54,287 nt of DNA from Salinimicrobium xinjiangense DSM 19287 (GCF_000423585.1 NZ_KE384057.1:1-54287); one strand, 5' to 3'; counted from the stretch's first letter, positions 25,059 to 33,291 are shown. The notes: generated from the letters alone by a model not told the origin. Numbers and translations are program-made.

Positions 25059-25583
25059 TTAACTTTTGTTACAGGCAGTAGTACCACATCCTTCTTTTTT
25101 TTCACTTTCTCCTTCCAGGATTGCTACAGGCTCAATCTTTTCAACAATTTTGCCGTCATTGCCGGTCCATTGCTCCATCACTTCCGGCGCAGGTTTGGCA
25201 TTAATGCCCTCGCCATATACGGTTGCACTTCCATAGGTGTAAAATGCCTCCCAGTCTACCCCCTGGGGATCTGTGATCCAGCTCTTCTGGCTCTTTGAAT
25301 AGCAACATGTGCAATCTCCTTCTTCTCTGACAGTGCCTTTGGCCTGCTGCATATTTGCATAAATTTCCTTCAGCTCAGCTTCGTTATCGGTTTGAAGTCC
25401 CAGGTGTTCTATTCCAATTTCAGCGTGTCCTGTCGAAATTGCGTAGTTGATCCGGGGATCTTCCAGCATCCATTTCGCATAATCTGCTTTAACTAAACTT
25501 GGAGTTGTATTAAAAAGCGCGTTGTAGAATTCAATACTCTCGTTTAGATTCTTTACCCTTACGTGAACGTGAAATGTTTTCAT
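25059..25583 (-). CDS. arsI: ArsI/CadI-family glyoxalase-fold metalloenzyme
   Basis: A 174-aa vicinal-oxygen-chelate protein close to ArsI, the Fe(II) dioxygenase that cleaves the C-As bond of trivalent organoarsenicals, and to cadmium-induced CadI. Likely metal ligands are His5, His60 and Glu112, and the arsenic-binding pair is Cys93-Cys94 in CTCCY. A C-terminal extension adds CGTTACNKS. It lies 61 bp after a cysteine-tailed sigma factor gene in the same direction, suggesting metal-responsive control. No arsR or ars transport gene is in the window. Confidence 0.88.
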   Translation of the reverse strand: MKTFHVHVRVKNLNESIEFYNALFNTTPSLVKADYAKWMLEDPRINYAISTGHAEIGIEHLGLQTDNEAELKEIYANMQQAKGTVREEGDCTCCYSKSQKSWITDPQGVDWEAFYTYGSATVYGEGINAKPAPEVMEQWTGNDGKIVEKIEPVAILEGESEKKEGCGTTACNKS

Positions 25584-25644
25584 CTTTTAAAGTTTTTAGA
25601 TTCACACTCAAGACGCAAGGGGATGCAAAAAGATGCAGGAAAAT

Positions 25645-26232
25645 TTAATTTTTTTTCTTCAACTCCTGTAGAGGCGTGCAGGAATCTTTGATTTCGAAAG
25701 AGAGAATACCGCCAGAAGCATCGGTTTCGAAATGGCAGCAAGTGATGAATTCGGCTTTTAGAAGATTGCGACCGCGCTGTATTCTGGATTTAGTAGCGGA
25801 GAGACTTAAATTCAATTTTTCAGCGATTTCGGCTTGTTTCATGCCATCTATATCCGCCATTTTTAAAGGAACCGAATATTCCTTTGGAAGGAAATCCATG
25901 AGCGGCATGATGTATTCTAAAGCTTCTTTGAAAGCGAGGTTCTCATCTTCTTCCGGAAATTCGACCTCCCGGTTTGAAGTGCTGGTCGTGGCTTCTTTCC
26001 TGAAATGGTCGATCATAGTGTTATGGGCGATCTGGTAAAGCCAGCTCTTCACGTTTTTAACTCCTGAAGTTTTGAGGCAAAAGCTATATACCTTAAGCAA
26101 AACCTCCTGAAGAATGTCATTGGCGAGATCCTCATCTTTTACTCTTTTAAAAATGTAATTTCTTAGAGCCGTTTTGTGTTCGAGCCATAAGGCGGGAACA
26201 TCGCAATTAGGAACAGGTGCTAATTTTGCCAT
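25645..26232 (-). CDS. sigZ: SigZ-like ECF sigma factor with cysteine-rich C-terminal tail
   Basis: A 195-aa sigma-70 family regulator. Region 2 spans about 20-85 (ANDILQEVLLKVYS, VKSWLYQIAHNTMIDHFR) and region 4 about 105-160 (LPKEYSVPLKM, KQAEIAEKLNLSLSATKSRI). Beyond region 4 a 35-residue tail carries C165-C166-H167 and C185, a possible soft-metal or redox site. No anti-sigma gene is adjacent. With arsI downstream, the tail may sense thiophilic metal directly (inference). Confidence 0.88.
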   Translation of the reverse strand: MAKLAPVPNCDVPALWLEHKTALRNYIFKRVKDEDLANDILQEVLLKVYSFCLKTSGVKNVKSWLYQIAHNTMIDHFRKEATTSTSNREVEFPEEDENLAFKEALEYIMPLMDFLPKEYSVPLKMADIDGMKQAEIAEKLNLSLSATKSRIQRGRNLLKAEFITCCHFETDASGGILSFEIKDSCTPLQELKKKN

Positions 26233-26250
26233 TTTTGAAGATCATATTCT

Positions 26251-26283
26251 CAAAAATAGTAATTAAGAAGATTCATAATGCAA
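26251..26283 (-). promoter_or_regulatory. Candidate promoter of sigZ-arsI
   Basis: On the minus strand, TATTTTTG at 26258-26251 is an exact -7 consensus, with TTG at 26283-26281 and a 22-nt spacer. The TTG overlaps the U tract of the terminator at 26281-26319, so termination and initiation signals are fused. Confidence 0.5.
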
Positions 26284-26319
26284 AAAATCCCGCAGAAGAA
26301 AAAAATCTTCGTACGGGAT
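26281..26319 (-). terminator. Terminator upstream of sigZ
   Basis: ATCCCG (26287-26292) with CGGGAT (26314-26319) and an inner GAAGA/TCTTC stem, followed on the minus strand by TTTTTTG. It ends the transcript coming from the small membrane protein and OsmC-like remnant. Confidence 0.75.
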
Positions 26320-26337
26320 AACAAGTGTAGGGGGTAC

Positions 26338-26440
26338 TTAAATTAGTTTATCAAAGATTCTGCCAATTCTTTCCTGGGTTTTAAGATCATTTTCAGTCAC
26401 ACCTCCATTCAAGGTCTACAGTATAGATATGTTCTTTCAT
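26338..26440 (-). pseudogene. Possible OsmC-family gene fragment
   Basis: An ATG at 26440 begins MKEHIYTVDLEW, which looks like the N-terminus of OsmC/Ohr-type peroxiredoxins, but the frame stops after 15 codons (TGA at 26395-26393). A second short frame with GTG start and GGAGG ahead (26400-26338, 20 aa) follows. The rest of an OsmC protein (two catalytic cysteines) is absent. The call rests on 12 residues and is tentative. Confidence 0.35.
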
Positions 26441-26482
26441 TAGTGGTGTTGTGTGTTAAATAAATTTAAACCTGTCCATTAT

Positions 26483-26701
26483 TTATTTTTTAAGATCTGT
26501 ATCATAATTGGTGTCACAGGTTGAAGTGCCGCAACTACCCGAAGCACATCCCCAGCCAAACAGTCCCATTGCTGCCACATAAATTCCCAGAGCTATTCCC
26601 GGCCATTGACCGGCATCTATACCCTGGCCTATAACCAGAATCCCCATTAAAAGGGAAAATGCCCTTGTCCAGGTCCAATCCGTAAACAATCTTTTTTTCA
26701 T
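26483..26701 (-). CDS. Small membrane protein with cysteine-rich C-terminus
   Basis: A 72-aa protein with two hydrophobic segments (about 12-28 and 33-50) and a C-terminal tail holding four cysteines (CASGSCGTSTC). It resembles the short DUF2892/YgaP-type membrane modules that accompany rhodaneses in Bacteroidota. Its ATG overlaps the TAA of a decayed rhodanese gene (TAATG), which supports that link. The cysteines may bind metal or carry persulfide sulfur (inference). Confidence 0.75.
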   Translation of the reverse strand: MKKRLFTDWTWTRAFSLLMGILVIGQGIDAGQWPGIALGIYVAAMGLFGWGCASGSCGTSTCDTNYDTDLKK

Positions 26702-26804
26702 TAATTTAATTTACTTTCGAGGCTAATCCAGTCGCCACTTATCCTGCCGATTTAAGGATATTTCTTGCCGATGCACTTCTCATTCCCAATGCTCCCTGAC
26801 CAGT
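26701..26804 (-). pseudogene. Decayed rhodanese (sulfurtransferase) gene, 3' part
   Basis: One frame reads GMRSASARNILKSAG then TAA (26741-26739); GMRSASA...LKSAG is the region just after the active-site loop of small rhodaneses. The neighbouring frame then reads SGDWISLESKLN and stops at 26703-26701, matching the usual rhodanese ending. A frameshift or small deletion between them explains both. The active-site Cys loop and the N-terminal half are not found upstream, where stops occur in all frames. The gap 26702-27066 holds nothing else I can identify. Confidence 0.6.
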
Positions 26805-27066
26805 TCATCATCATCTGTCTTTCATCCAGGACCCAAAATATTTTTAAAGGTAATTATCCTTCTGAAGTGGGTCTGATTATAATAATCACGCTCCATACAT
26901 AAACCTTTAATAATATCTAAGACCTTCTTTTTAAAGAAATCCAGAGCAAATCTAATCCTTGACGCTACACTTGGCAGTAACTTTTGTTACACTGAAAACG
27001 AAAGATTTAGAAACAAAAAGATCCGGAAATCTTTTGGTTTCCGGATCTTAATGATGATCTGTAAAT

Positions 27067-27456
27067 CTAATTTAAGTTCTGGATAACCGACTTAAGTTTA
27101 TTTCTAACTTCTTTGGCCACAGATCCTAACTCATTGTTTTCAACCGCCTGCATAGAAGCAACGGGGTCTACGGCCGAAATCTCTGTTCTGCCGTTTTCCA
27201 ATTCCTGTACAATTACGTTACAGGGCAGCATAGTACCTATGCGACTTTCACTCTGAATTGCCTGATAAGCCATCTGCGGATTACAGGCGCCGAGAATCCT
27301 GTATTTTCTGAAATCAACATCCAGCTTTTTCTTGAAAGTTTCCTTTACATCAATTTCGGTAAGTATACCAAAGCCTTCTTTCTTTAGCTCTTCAGTCACT
27401 TTTTCAATAGCACTATCGAAATCCTCAGATAGGGTAGTGGAGAAATAATAGCTCAT
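27067..27456 (-). CDS. DUF302 domain protein
   Basis: A 129-aa soluble protein of the DUF302 family. Seen: N-terminal SYYFSTTL strand, the conserved LGACNPQMAYQAI core near 75-87 and LPCNVIVQE near 97-105. Members are often found with sulfur and thiol genes and bind an unknown ligand; the Cys in GACNP and in LPCNV are family-conserved. Located between a DsbA-like gene and a decayed rhodanese gene. Confidence 0.92.
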   Translation of the reverse strand: MSYYFSTTLSEDFDSAIEKVTEELKKEGFGILTEIDVKETFKKKLDVDFRKYRILGACNPQMAYQAIQSESRIGTMLPCNVIVQELENGRTEISAVDPVASMQAVENNELGSVAKEVRNKLKSVIQNLN

Positions 27457-27488
27457 TTTTTCTGATTTTTAATGAAGCTAAAAGATAC

Positions 27489-27509
27489 TCCAAAAAAGCC
27501 ATTTTTGGA
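27489..27509. repeat. Short palindrome TCCAAAAA-AGCCA-TTTTTGGA
   Basis: Perfect 8-bp arms around AGCCA in the 93-bp gap between the DsbA-like and DUF302 genes. A member of the dispersed family with shortened outer arms. Confidence 0.55.
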
Positions 27510-27549
27510 ACTTTATTGTCTGAAGAATTTGTGAAAGTTGGATCTTAGG

Positions 27550-28194
27550 TTAGGTGGTTTGCTCCTGCTTCACCTTTTGTAGTACCTCCAGAAATGCCGT
27601 GGAAGGTTGAGCTCCGGAAACCGCATATTTGTTATTGAATACGAAAAACGGAACTCCGCGCACACCTATATTCCGCGCCTGCATTTCATCCTGTTTCACC
27701 GCATAGGAATAGGATTCATTTTTCAAAGCTTCCCGCACCTCCTCAGAAGCCAGCCCAATACTTTCTGCAGTTTCTACCATAGTTTCCTCGTCGTCTATAT
27801 TTTTTCCTTCGGAAAAATAAGCTTTAAAAAAAGCTTCCTCAATTTCATTTCCCAGACCTTTTTCCTTTGCCAGCTGAATTACCTGATGCGCCCTGAAAGA
27901 GTTGGCCAAAACCGTATTTTCAAGATCCCATTCCAGTCCGCTGTCGTTGCCCATTTTTTGTGCTCCGGCGATCATCTCCCTGGCCTGTTCTTCCGAAACA
28001 TTTTTGGCTGTCACAAAATAATCTATGGTTGAAATTTCGGGCCGGGTCTCGAGATTAGGGTCCAGTTGATAACTGTGCCATTCAACTTTCACTTCATCCT
28101 TGTTTTCAAATTTTTCCAGTGCCTGTTCCAGATGCCTTTTTCCTATATAACAAAAGGGGCAGCGCACATCACTCCATATATCTACTGTGATCAT
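27550..28194 (-). CDS. DsbA-family oxidoreductase, FrnE-like
   Basis: A 214-aa thioredoxin-fold protein without signal peptide, so cytoplasmic. The CPFC active site is at 12-15 (RCPFCYIG), the helical insert spans about 60-165, and the cis-Pro loop is GVRGVPFFVF near 176-185. FrnE-type proteins act as cytoplasmic disulfide isomerases or oxidoreductases in oxidative stress and polyketide biosynthesis. Context with DUF302 and sulfur-gene remnants fits a thiol-stress role. Confidence 0.92.
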   Translation of the reverse strand: MITVDIWSDVRCPFCYIGKRHLEQALEKFENKDEVKVEWHSYQLDPNLETRPEISTIDYFVTAKNVSEEQAREMIAGAQKMGNDSGLEWDLENTVLANSFRAHQVIQLAKEKGLGNEIEEAFFKAYFSEGKNIDDEETMVETAESIGLASEEVREALKNESYSYAVKQDEMQARNIGVRGVPFFVFNNKYAVSGAQPSTAFLEVLQKVKQEQTT

Positions 28195-28209
28195 TGTTCA
28201 TCAAAATTA

Positions 28210-28248
28210 GCTTTCAGAAATGTCATTTTTAACACCTCTTTCTGAAGC
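28210..28248 (-). terminator. Terminator after the GMC oxidoreductase gene
   Basis: GCTTTCAGAAA (28210-28220) with TTTCTGAAGC (28239-28248), one bulge. The loop contains TCATTTTTAACACC, the dispersed half-site. On the minus strand a short U-rich tail follows. Confidence 0.55.
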
Positions 28249-28259
28249 CTGTAAAATTA

Positions 28260-29861
28260 CTAAACATTCTTTAAAGGAACTTCGATCTCCACGGCCACAT
28301 TCACTTTGGGAGGAAAAAGACTCATGGCTCTTTCCGCAATGGCTGTGATAGAGAGACTGGGGTTTACGCCCGGGTTGGCAGAGATCATGGAGCCGTCAAC
28401 CACATACAGATCCTCATATCCAAAAACCTGATTTTTACTGTTGATCACTCCTGCTGTCGCATCTTTGCCCATTACCGCACCGCCCAGTATATGTGCGGTT
28501 GTAGGGATGCCCGCGATGCTCTCCAGCGCAAAGGAAGTGGCTTTACCATTGATGATCCTGCTGTATCTTTTAGTGAGCTCCCTGGATTCCGGAATATCTG
28601 AAGTTGGTTTTTTCCCCGAGCTCACTCCCGTAGCGATAATCCCCAACCTGTTTCTTGTCAGTTTTAGGGTGCTATCCACGGTCTGCATGAAAAGCAGGAC
28701 GGTAGTACTTCGGGACCAGCTGTTGAACAGGTAGACATTCAGCCATTTTAAAGGAGAAATAAAAAACTGACTTACCACGCTAAAGGCACGTTGCAGCGGA
28801 TTTTTCCCTGCAGCAAAGGGAAGGTGCATTAATTTCCAAAATCCGGAGCCTTTGGAATAGCGCACAATTTCGAGATGGCTGTTATCATCCGTATGCAAAA
28901 GGCTGCCAATAGCTACTCCTTTTGAAAGATCTTTTTCTTTATCGGCAGTGGAGACGCTAATGAGGGTTTCGTTATTGGTGCGGATGTCATCTCCAAGTTT
29001 TTCTGAAAGATTAGGTAAGGTAGATCTTTTCAGTTTTAGCAGGAGCTTTACTGTCCCTAAAACTCCGCCAGAAAAAATAATTCCTTTACTGCTGAAGCTT
29101 TTCTTTTTACCAAATAACTTGGTGCTGCTCTTTGCTGTCACCTTATAACCATTCTCTCCCTCTTTTCCCTCGGGAATCACATTAGTCACTTCATGTTCTG
29201 ATAATATTTCAGCTCCATGTTGTTGGGCCAGCCAAAGGTAATTCTTGTCCAGTGTATTTTTGGCGTTATGTCTGCATCCGGTCATACAGCCACCGCAAAA
29301 ATTGCAGCCTGTGCGATCGGGACCTTTGCCATTGAAATAGGGATCTTTCACTGTTTCTCCTTCCTTTCCGAAGTAAACAGCAACGTGAGGGCGCTCAAAT
29401 TTATCAGCACGATTAATATCTTCTGCCAGCTGCAGTAGTGCCAGATCGCCATCAAAGAGTTTGGGATTCGGTACAGCTCCCAGCATCTTAAGAGCTGTTT
29501 GATAAAATGGTTTTAATTCTTCCTCCCAGTTTTCCAGCTGCCCCCAGGAGCCGGAGGTGAAAAATGCCTTTTTTGGAACCGGTAATGTATTGGCATAAAC
29601 CAATGATCCGCCGCCTACACCAGTTCCTGAAATTACAGAAATATGCCTGAAAATAGAAAGTTTCATTATTCCGAAGAAACGCAGGGAAGGCATCCAGAGC
29701 CATTTCCTGAGGTTCCAGTTGGTCTTTGGGAAGTCTTTAGCTTCAAACCACTTTCCTTTTTCTATCACCAGCACCCGGTATCCCTTTTCTGAAAGACGTA
29801 AGGCGCTAACCGAGCCGCCAAAGCCGCTGCCAATAATGATATAATCGTAGTCGAATTCCAT
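28260..29861 (-). CDS. GMC-family FAD oxidoreductase, cholesterol-oxidase-like
   Basis: A 533-aa flavoenzyme. The FAD motif GSGFGG is at 11-16, followed by GTGVGGGSLVYAN near 80-92 and the C-terminal GMC motif VVDGSMISANPGVNPSLS. A Cys cluster CNFCGGCMTGC near 187-197 (C-x2-C-x2-C-x3-C) precedes RHNAKNTLDKNY. The family oxidises alcohols such as sterols; the actual substrate is unknown. No signal peptide was seen. It stands alone, divergent from the NTF2-like gene. Confidence 0.9.
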   Translation of the reverse strand: MEFDYDYIIIGSGFGGSVSALRLSEKGYRVLVIEKGKWFEAKDFPKTNWNLRKWLWMPSLRFFGIMKLSIFRHISVISGTGVGGGSLVYANTLPVPKKAFFTSGSWGQLENWEEELKPFYQTALKMLGAVPNPKLFDGDLALLQLAEDINRADKFERPHVAVYFGKEGETVKDPYFNGKGPDRTGCNFCGGCMTGCRHNAKNTLDKNYLWLAQQHGAEILSEHEVTNVIPEGKEGENGYKVTAKSSTKLFGKKKSFSSKGIIFSGGVLGTVKLLLKLKRSTLPNLSEKLGDDIRTNNETLISVSTADKEKDLSKGVAIGSLLHTDDNSHLEIVRYSKGSGFWKLMHLPFAAGKNPLQRAFSVVSQFFISPLKWLNVYLFNSWSRSTTVLLFMQTVDSTLKLTRNRLGIIATGVSSGKKPTSDIPESRELTKRYSRIINGKATSFALESIAGIPTTAHILGGAVMGKDATAGVINSKNQVFGYEDLYVVDGSMISANPGVNPSLSITAIAERAMSLFPPKVNVAVEIEVPLKNV

Positions 29862-29909
29862 CAGGTAAGAGAAAAATTTTTAAGGTGCTTCAAAATAGTA
29901 AATTTCTGC

Positions 29910-29985
29910 ACCAATTATTAAGAGAAGATGGAATAGGTATTAACGTTCTTATTTTTGCCAAAAAGGCGCCCGTTTCTTAATTGGT
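29910..29985. promoter_or_regulatory. Inverted repeat in the GMC/NTF2-like intergenic gap
   Basis: ACCAATTA (29910-29917) and TAATTGGT (29978-29985), perfect 8-bp arms 60 bp apart between two divergent genes. It may be an operator pair or chance; no function is claimed. Confidence 0.25.
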
Positions 29986-30095
29986 AAAATGATCTTTCTA
30001 AACCTCAATAGGTCGGGGGGCAGACATTTTTATTAATCTTCTCCTTAGTAAAGATCTGAACCGCCGTCGCAAAGTTTTTAATGTATCTTTAGGCT

Positions 30096-30593
30096 ATGCA
30101 GCATCTCAACGAAAAAATAATTCGGGATTTCTACCAGGCTTTCCAAAGTGGTAATCCAAAAGCCATGAACGATTGTTACCATAAAGACATTGTCTTCTAT
30201 GATCCTGTTTTCGGACATATAAAAGGGGATAGGGTTAGGGCTATGTGGTATATGCTTTTGGAAAAAAGCGGGGAAGAGCTGAGTATAAGCTTCAGCGAAA
30301 TACAGGCCAATGATTATAACGGGAGCGCCAAATGGACTGCTGTTTATAATTATGGCCCGGCTAAACGCCGGGTTGTCAATGAGGTAGTTGGGGCTTTTTA
30401 CATTCAGAATGGAAAGATCCTGCAACATACAGATCATTTTGATCTGTGGAACTGGTCCCGGCAGGCCCTGGGCTTCAAAGGTTATCTTCTGGGATGGACC
30501 AAATCCATGAAACTTAGGATCCAGCAGGAATCCAGTAAGATGCTCTCCTCCTATATTCATAAAATGCGATCTCTGGAAGAGGATGATATTTGA
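30096..30593 (+). CDS. NTF2-like (SnoaL-type) protein
   Basis: A 165-aa protein of the NTF2-like cone fold: FYQAFQSGNPKAMNDCYHKDIVFYDPVFG near the N-terminus (split over 11-40) and NGKILQHTDHFDLWNW near 105-120 are typical. Small enzymes and ligand-binding proteins share this fold; no activity can be assigned. A TATCTTTA box lies at 30084, only 5 nt from the ATG, hinting at a very short leader. Confidence 0.88.
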   Translation: MQHLNEKIIRDFYQAFQSGNPKAMNDCYHKDIVFYDPVFGHIKGDRVRAMWYMLLEKSGEELSISFSEIQANDYNGSAKWTAVYNYGPAKRRVVNEVVGAFYIQNGKILQHTDHFDLWNWSRQALGFKGYLLGWTKSMKLRIQQESSKMLSSYIHKMRSLEEDDI

Positions 30594-30604
30594 TCATTGC
30601 CAGA

Positions 30605-32011
30605 TTATTCCCGGTTAGCTTTTTTCCCAAAGCGAAAATAGCCAAAGAGAAACCAGCCTATACCCAAACTTGCCGTAAGAATAAGGACCGGGATCAATCC
30701 CCACTGCGCAATTAAAGGTGCCGAAGCTGCTGTGAATAATCCTCCTCCCACAATGGGTTCGAAAATGATCTGTTTATAAGCGAAGCCTTCAAGTGCGGGC
30801 GATTTGTTTTCGGGATCGGCCAAACGCACCAGGAGCAGACCTAAAGCTGTCATTCCCATAGATTGTCCAAAGTCACAAATTCCTCTTTCAAACCAGTGAT
30901 CGGGTAGAATTTTCCTGGCAATGAAAAAGAAAGCCAGCAGGTTCCATGCGACTCCTGCTGTTGCAAGGAGGAGAAATGGAACGATGTAATTCCCAATAAC
31001 GGTGAGGGATAGACTCGCAATGGCACTCACCACCATAACATCAAGGGCAAATCCATTGATCCTTTTTATAAGCTTGTGGCTTATTATTGGATAATCTGAA
31101 TATTTATCCAGGAATTTCTGTACGATCACACTTCCAATGAGAGCAAGGGGAAATAACGGAAAATGCTCCATTAGAGTAAAATCGGTCCAGGCTCCCCAGG
31201 TATTATTTTCCAGGACCTGAAGCATTTCAAGGAGAAGAAAACCAACAAAAATTGCTGCGGCAATGAAGGCGAAATGGATGCTCAGGGTTTCTATTGCCGA
31301 TGTTCGTGTAGTTAGTTTCCCTGCTGAAGGCATATTATCAAAAAGACCTTTCATCTTAAGACCCGACTTCTCCTTTGGCATTTCCATGACCGAAGTTTTA
31401 TCGTGCTTGATACCCCAGTTGAGGATCACTATTCCCAGGATCAAGCCCGACGTTAGTCCTATAGTAGCAAGACCTACCCCGAGATCCCGTGCTTCCGAAA
31501 AACCGATGGACTCAAAAGTGGGAGCAAGCCCTGTTGCTGTACCCATTCCTCCCTGAAAACTAATCTCGATTAACGCAGCTGCCGAAGGATGTATATCAAA
31601 GAACGGCACCAGGACAAGCAGGACCACGAGTATACCCACCACATACTGTCCCCAGGCGATGGTTTGCCCAAAGGCCATTTGGGGGCCTGCAACTTCCCAC
31701 ACCTTTTTGACGGGTTGGATCTTTTTCCCCAGAAATATAGTAGCAAAGATAAGAGTGATGAACAGGCCGGGAATCTCTTTCCATACTTCCACCATTTCCT
31801 GGGGGAAAAAGCCGTTCGAGATCACCGGCACTTCCTCTCCCGTTAGTGCTCCCAGCACCTGCGGACCAAGAATAAGCCCAATAAAACCTGCAATGACCGA
31901 AGATGGAATAAAATATTTCTGAAAGAATTCTACCTTAAGACGAATCCAATAACCTAACAATAAAAGAAGTCCGAGAATTACAAAACTGAGTCCGGCAATA
32001 TCTGCTGACAT
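30605..32011 (-). CDS. gltS: Sodium/glutamate symporter
   Basis: A 468-aa inner-membrane transporter of the ESS family that imports glutamate with Na+. About 12 hydrophobic segments and the family motif FQGGMGTATGLAP near 155-167 (first reentrant loop) and IVGGGLFTAASAP near 422-434 (second) are visible. It is convergent with the NTF2-like gene (11-bp gap) and followed upstream by an MFS gene in the same direction 49 bp away. Confidence 0.92.
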   Translation of the reverse strand: MSADIAGLSFVILGLLLLLGYWIRLKVEFFQKYFIPSSVIAGFIGLILGPQVLGALTGEEVPVISNGFFPQEMVEVWKEIPGLFITLIFATIFLGKKIQPVKKVWEVAGPQMAFGQTIAWGQYVVGILVVLLVLVPFFDIHPSAAALIEISFQGGMGTATGLAPTFESIGFSEARDLGVGLATIGLTSGLILGIVILNWGIKHDKTSVMEMPKEKSGLKMKGLFDNMPSAGKLTTRTSAIETLSIHFAFIAAAIFVGFLLLEMLQVLENNTWGAWTDFTLMEHFPLFPLALIGSVIVQKFLDKYSDYPIISHKLIKRINGFALDVMVVSAIASLSLTVIGNYIVPFLLLATAGVAWNLLAFFFIARKILPDHWFERGICDFGQSMGMTALGLLLVRLADPENKSPALEGFAYKQIIFEPIVGGGLFTAASAPLIAQWGLIPVLILTASLGIGWFLFGYFRFGKKANRE

Positions 32012-32060
32012 TTTTTCTTTTAATATAAAAAGATGTTATGAGTTTTTACTTAAGAAAAGT

Positions 32061-33248
32061 TCAAAGTTTGGTCGCATTTCTCTTTCTGTAAAGAAAATAC
32101 AAGCCTAAAACAGGTCCGGGTGCAAGGAATAGAAAAAGATAATAATGAGAGATCTGAAGAGATAAAAAATTGAGTAATTGAATGCTGAAGATAGTAATGG
32201 CAAAACCAATACTGTTAACAATGGTGAGGGCTGTGCCACGGGCTTCTTCGGGTGCATGTTTTGCCACGAGTGTGGAAAAGAGAGGAGAATCGGCTACAAC
32301 CACCAGGCCCCAAAATATGAGAAAAATGAGTAGAATTTCTACTGAACTCTGTAAGAGGGAAAGTGGAGAAAGCAAACAACATAAGCCGGACAGGAACAAA
32401 GCAGTTGCTGCAGTTCTTTTGCTGCCCAATCTTCGGGAAATAAAACCTCCCGTTACGCATGCTATCCCACCGCTTCCAATAACAATAAAAGACATTAAAG
32501 AGGTGTCAAAAGACAGGTTTGGATGCAGCTGTTTATACATGGCCAGAATAAAAGGTACAAAGGCCCAGAATGCATAGAGTTCCCACATGTGGCCGAAGTA
32601 GCCAAAAGCCGCAGCTCTGAATTCCTTAATTTTAAATACTGAAATAAAAGCCGAAAAGTTTTTGATCAACATAGGACGGCGGTAAGGACCATCGGGCACC
32701 AGAAGTAGAATAATGATCCCACCGAAAGCAGCCAGTGCCGAAGTAATAAATAATACCAGCTTCCATGGTAAGGCTTCATTTCCTGTAAAAGCTCTAAGCA
32801 GGTGTGGAAATGCAGTACCTACCACAAGTGCTCCAACGAGGAAGCCGAGGGAAGTTCCCAAACCTTTGCGATAATAATCTGATGCAATCTTCATTCCGAC
32901 AGGGTAAATGCCTGCGAGCGAGAAACCGGTTAGGAATCTCAGTAATAGCAGGCTTCCTGCTGTATTGCCTTCCCAAGTCATGCCCAGATTAAATAAGGCG
33001 CCAAAAAGGGCAGAATAGAAGAAAACTTTTGAGGGTGAAAACCTGTCGGCAATGGTTAAGAAGGCAAAAGCCAGGGTGCCGGTAATAAAACCGAATTGTA
33101 CTGCCGAAGTAAGATGGCCAAGAGCAGCAGGAGCTAGATCGAAAGTTTTAAGTAGGTCCTGCATAATCCCATTTCCCGCAAACCAGAGAGAGGTGCAGCA
33201 GAACTGGGCAAATACGATAGCAGGTAAGATCTGCCGGTTTATTGACAT
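32061..33248 (-). CDS. MFS transporter
   Basis: A 395-aa major facilitator protein with 12 predicted transmembrane helices. N-terminal FAQFCCTSLWFAGNGIM and the loop after helix 2 (TIADRFSPSKVF, matching the GxxADRxGRR pattern) are visible. Related flavobacterial proteins are annotated as nitrate/nitrite or unknown MFS permeases; the substrate cannot be told here. Possibly cotranscribed with gltS. Confidence 0.88.
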   Translation of the reverse strand: MSINRQILPAIVFAQFCCTSLWFAGNGIMQDLLKTFDLAPAALGHLTSAVQFGFITGTLAFAFLTIADRFSPSKVFFYSALFGALFNLGMTWEGNTAGSLLLLRFLTGFSLAGIYPVGMKIASDYYRKGLGTSLGFLVGALVVGTAFPHLLRAFTGNEALPWKLVLFITSALAAFGGIIILLLVPDGPYRRPMLIKNFSAFISVFKIKEFRAAAFGYFGHMWELYAFWAFVPFILAMYKQLHPNLSFDTSLMSFIVIGSGGIACVTGGFISRRLGSKRTAATALFLSGLCCLLSPLSLLQSSVEILLIFLIFWGLVVVADSPLFSTLVAKHAPEEARGTALTIVNSIGFAITIFSIQLLNFLSLQISHYYLFLFLAPGPVLGLYFLYRKRNATKL

Positions 33249-33291
33249 TACATTTCTTTCTGCTGCTAAGAAACGAAATTAAGCCTAAGGA

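Noticed and set aside
26762-26841. Minus-strand frame with three tandem ATG codons (MMMNWSGS...)
   Set aside because: Overlaps the rhodanese remnant in another frame, short and without a recognisable domain.
29560-29585. GGTGAAAAATGCCTTTTTTGG, similar to the dispersed palindrome
   Set aside because: It lies inside the GMC oxidoreductase coding sequence and encodes ordinary conserved residues, so it is probably chance.
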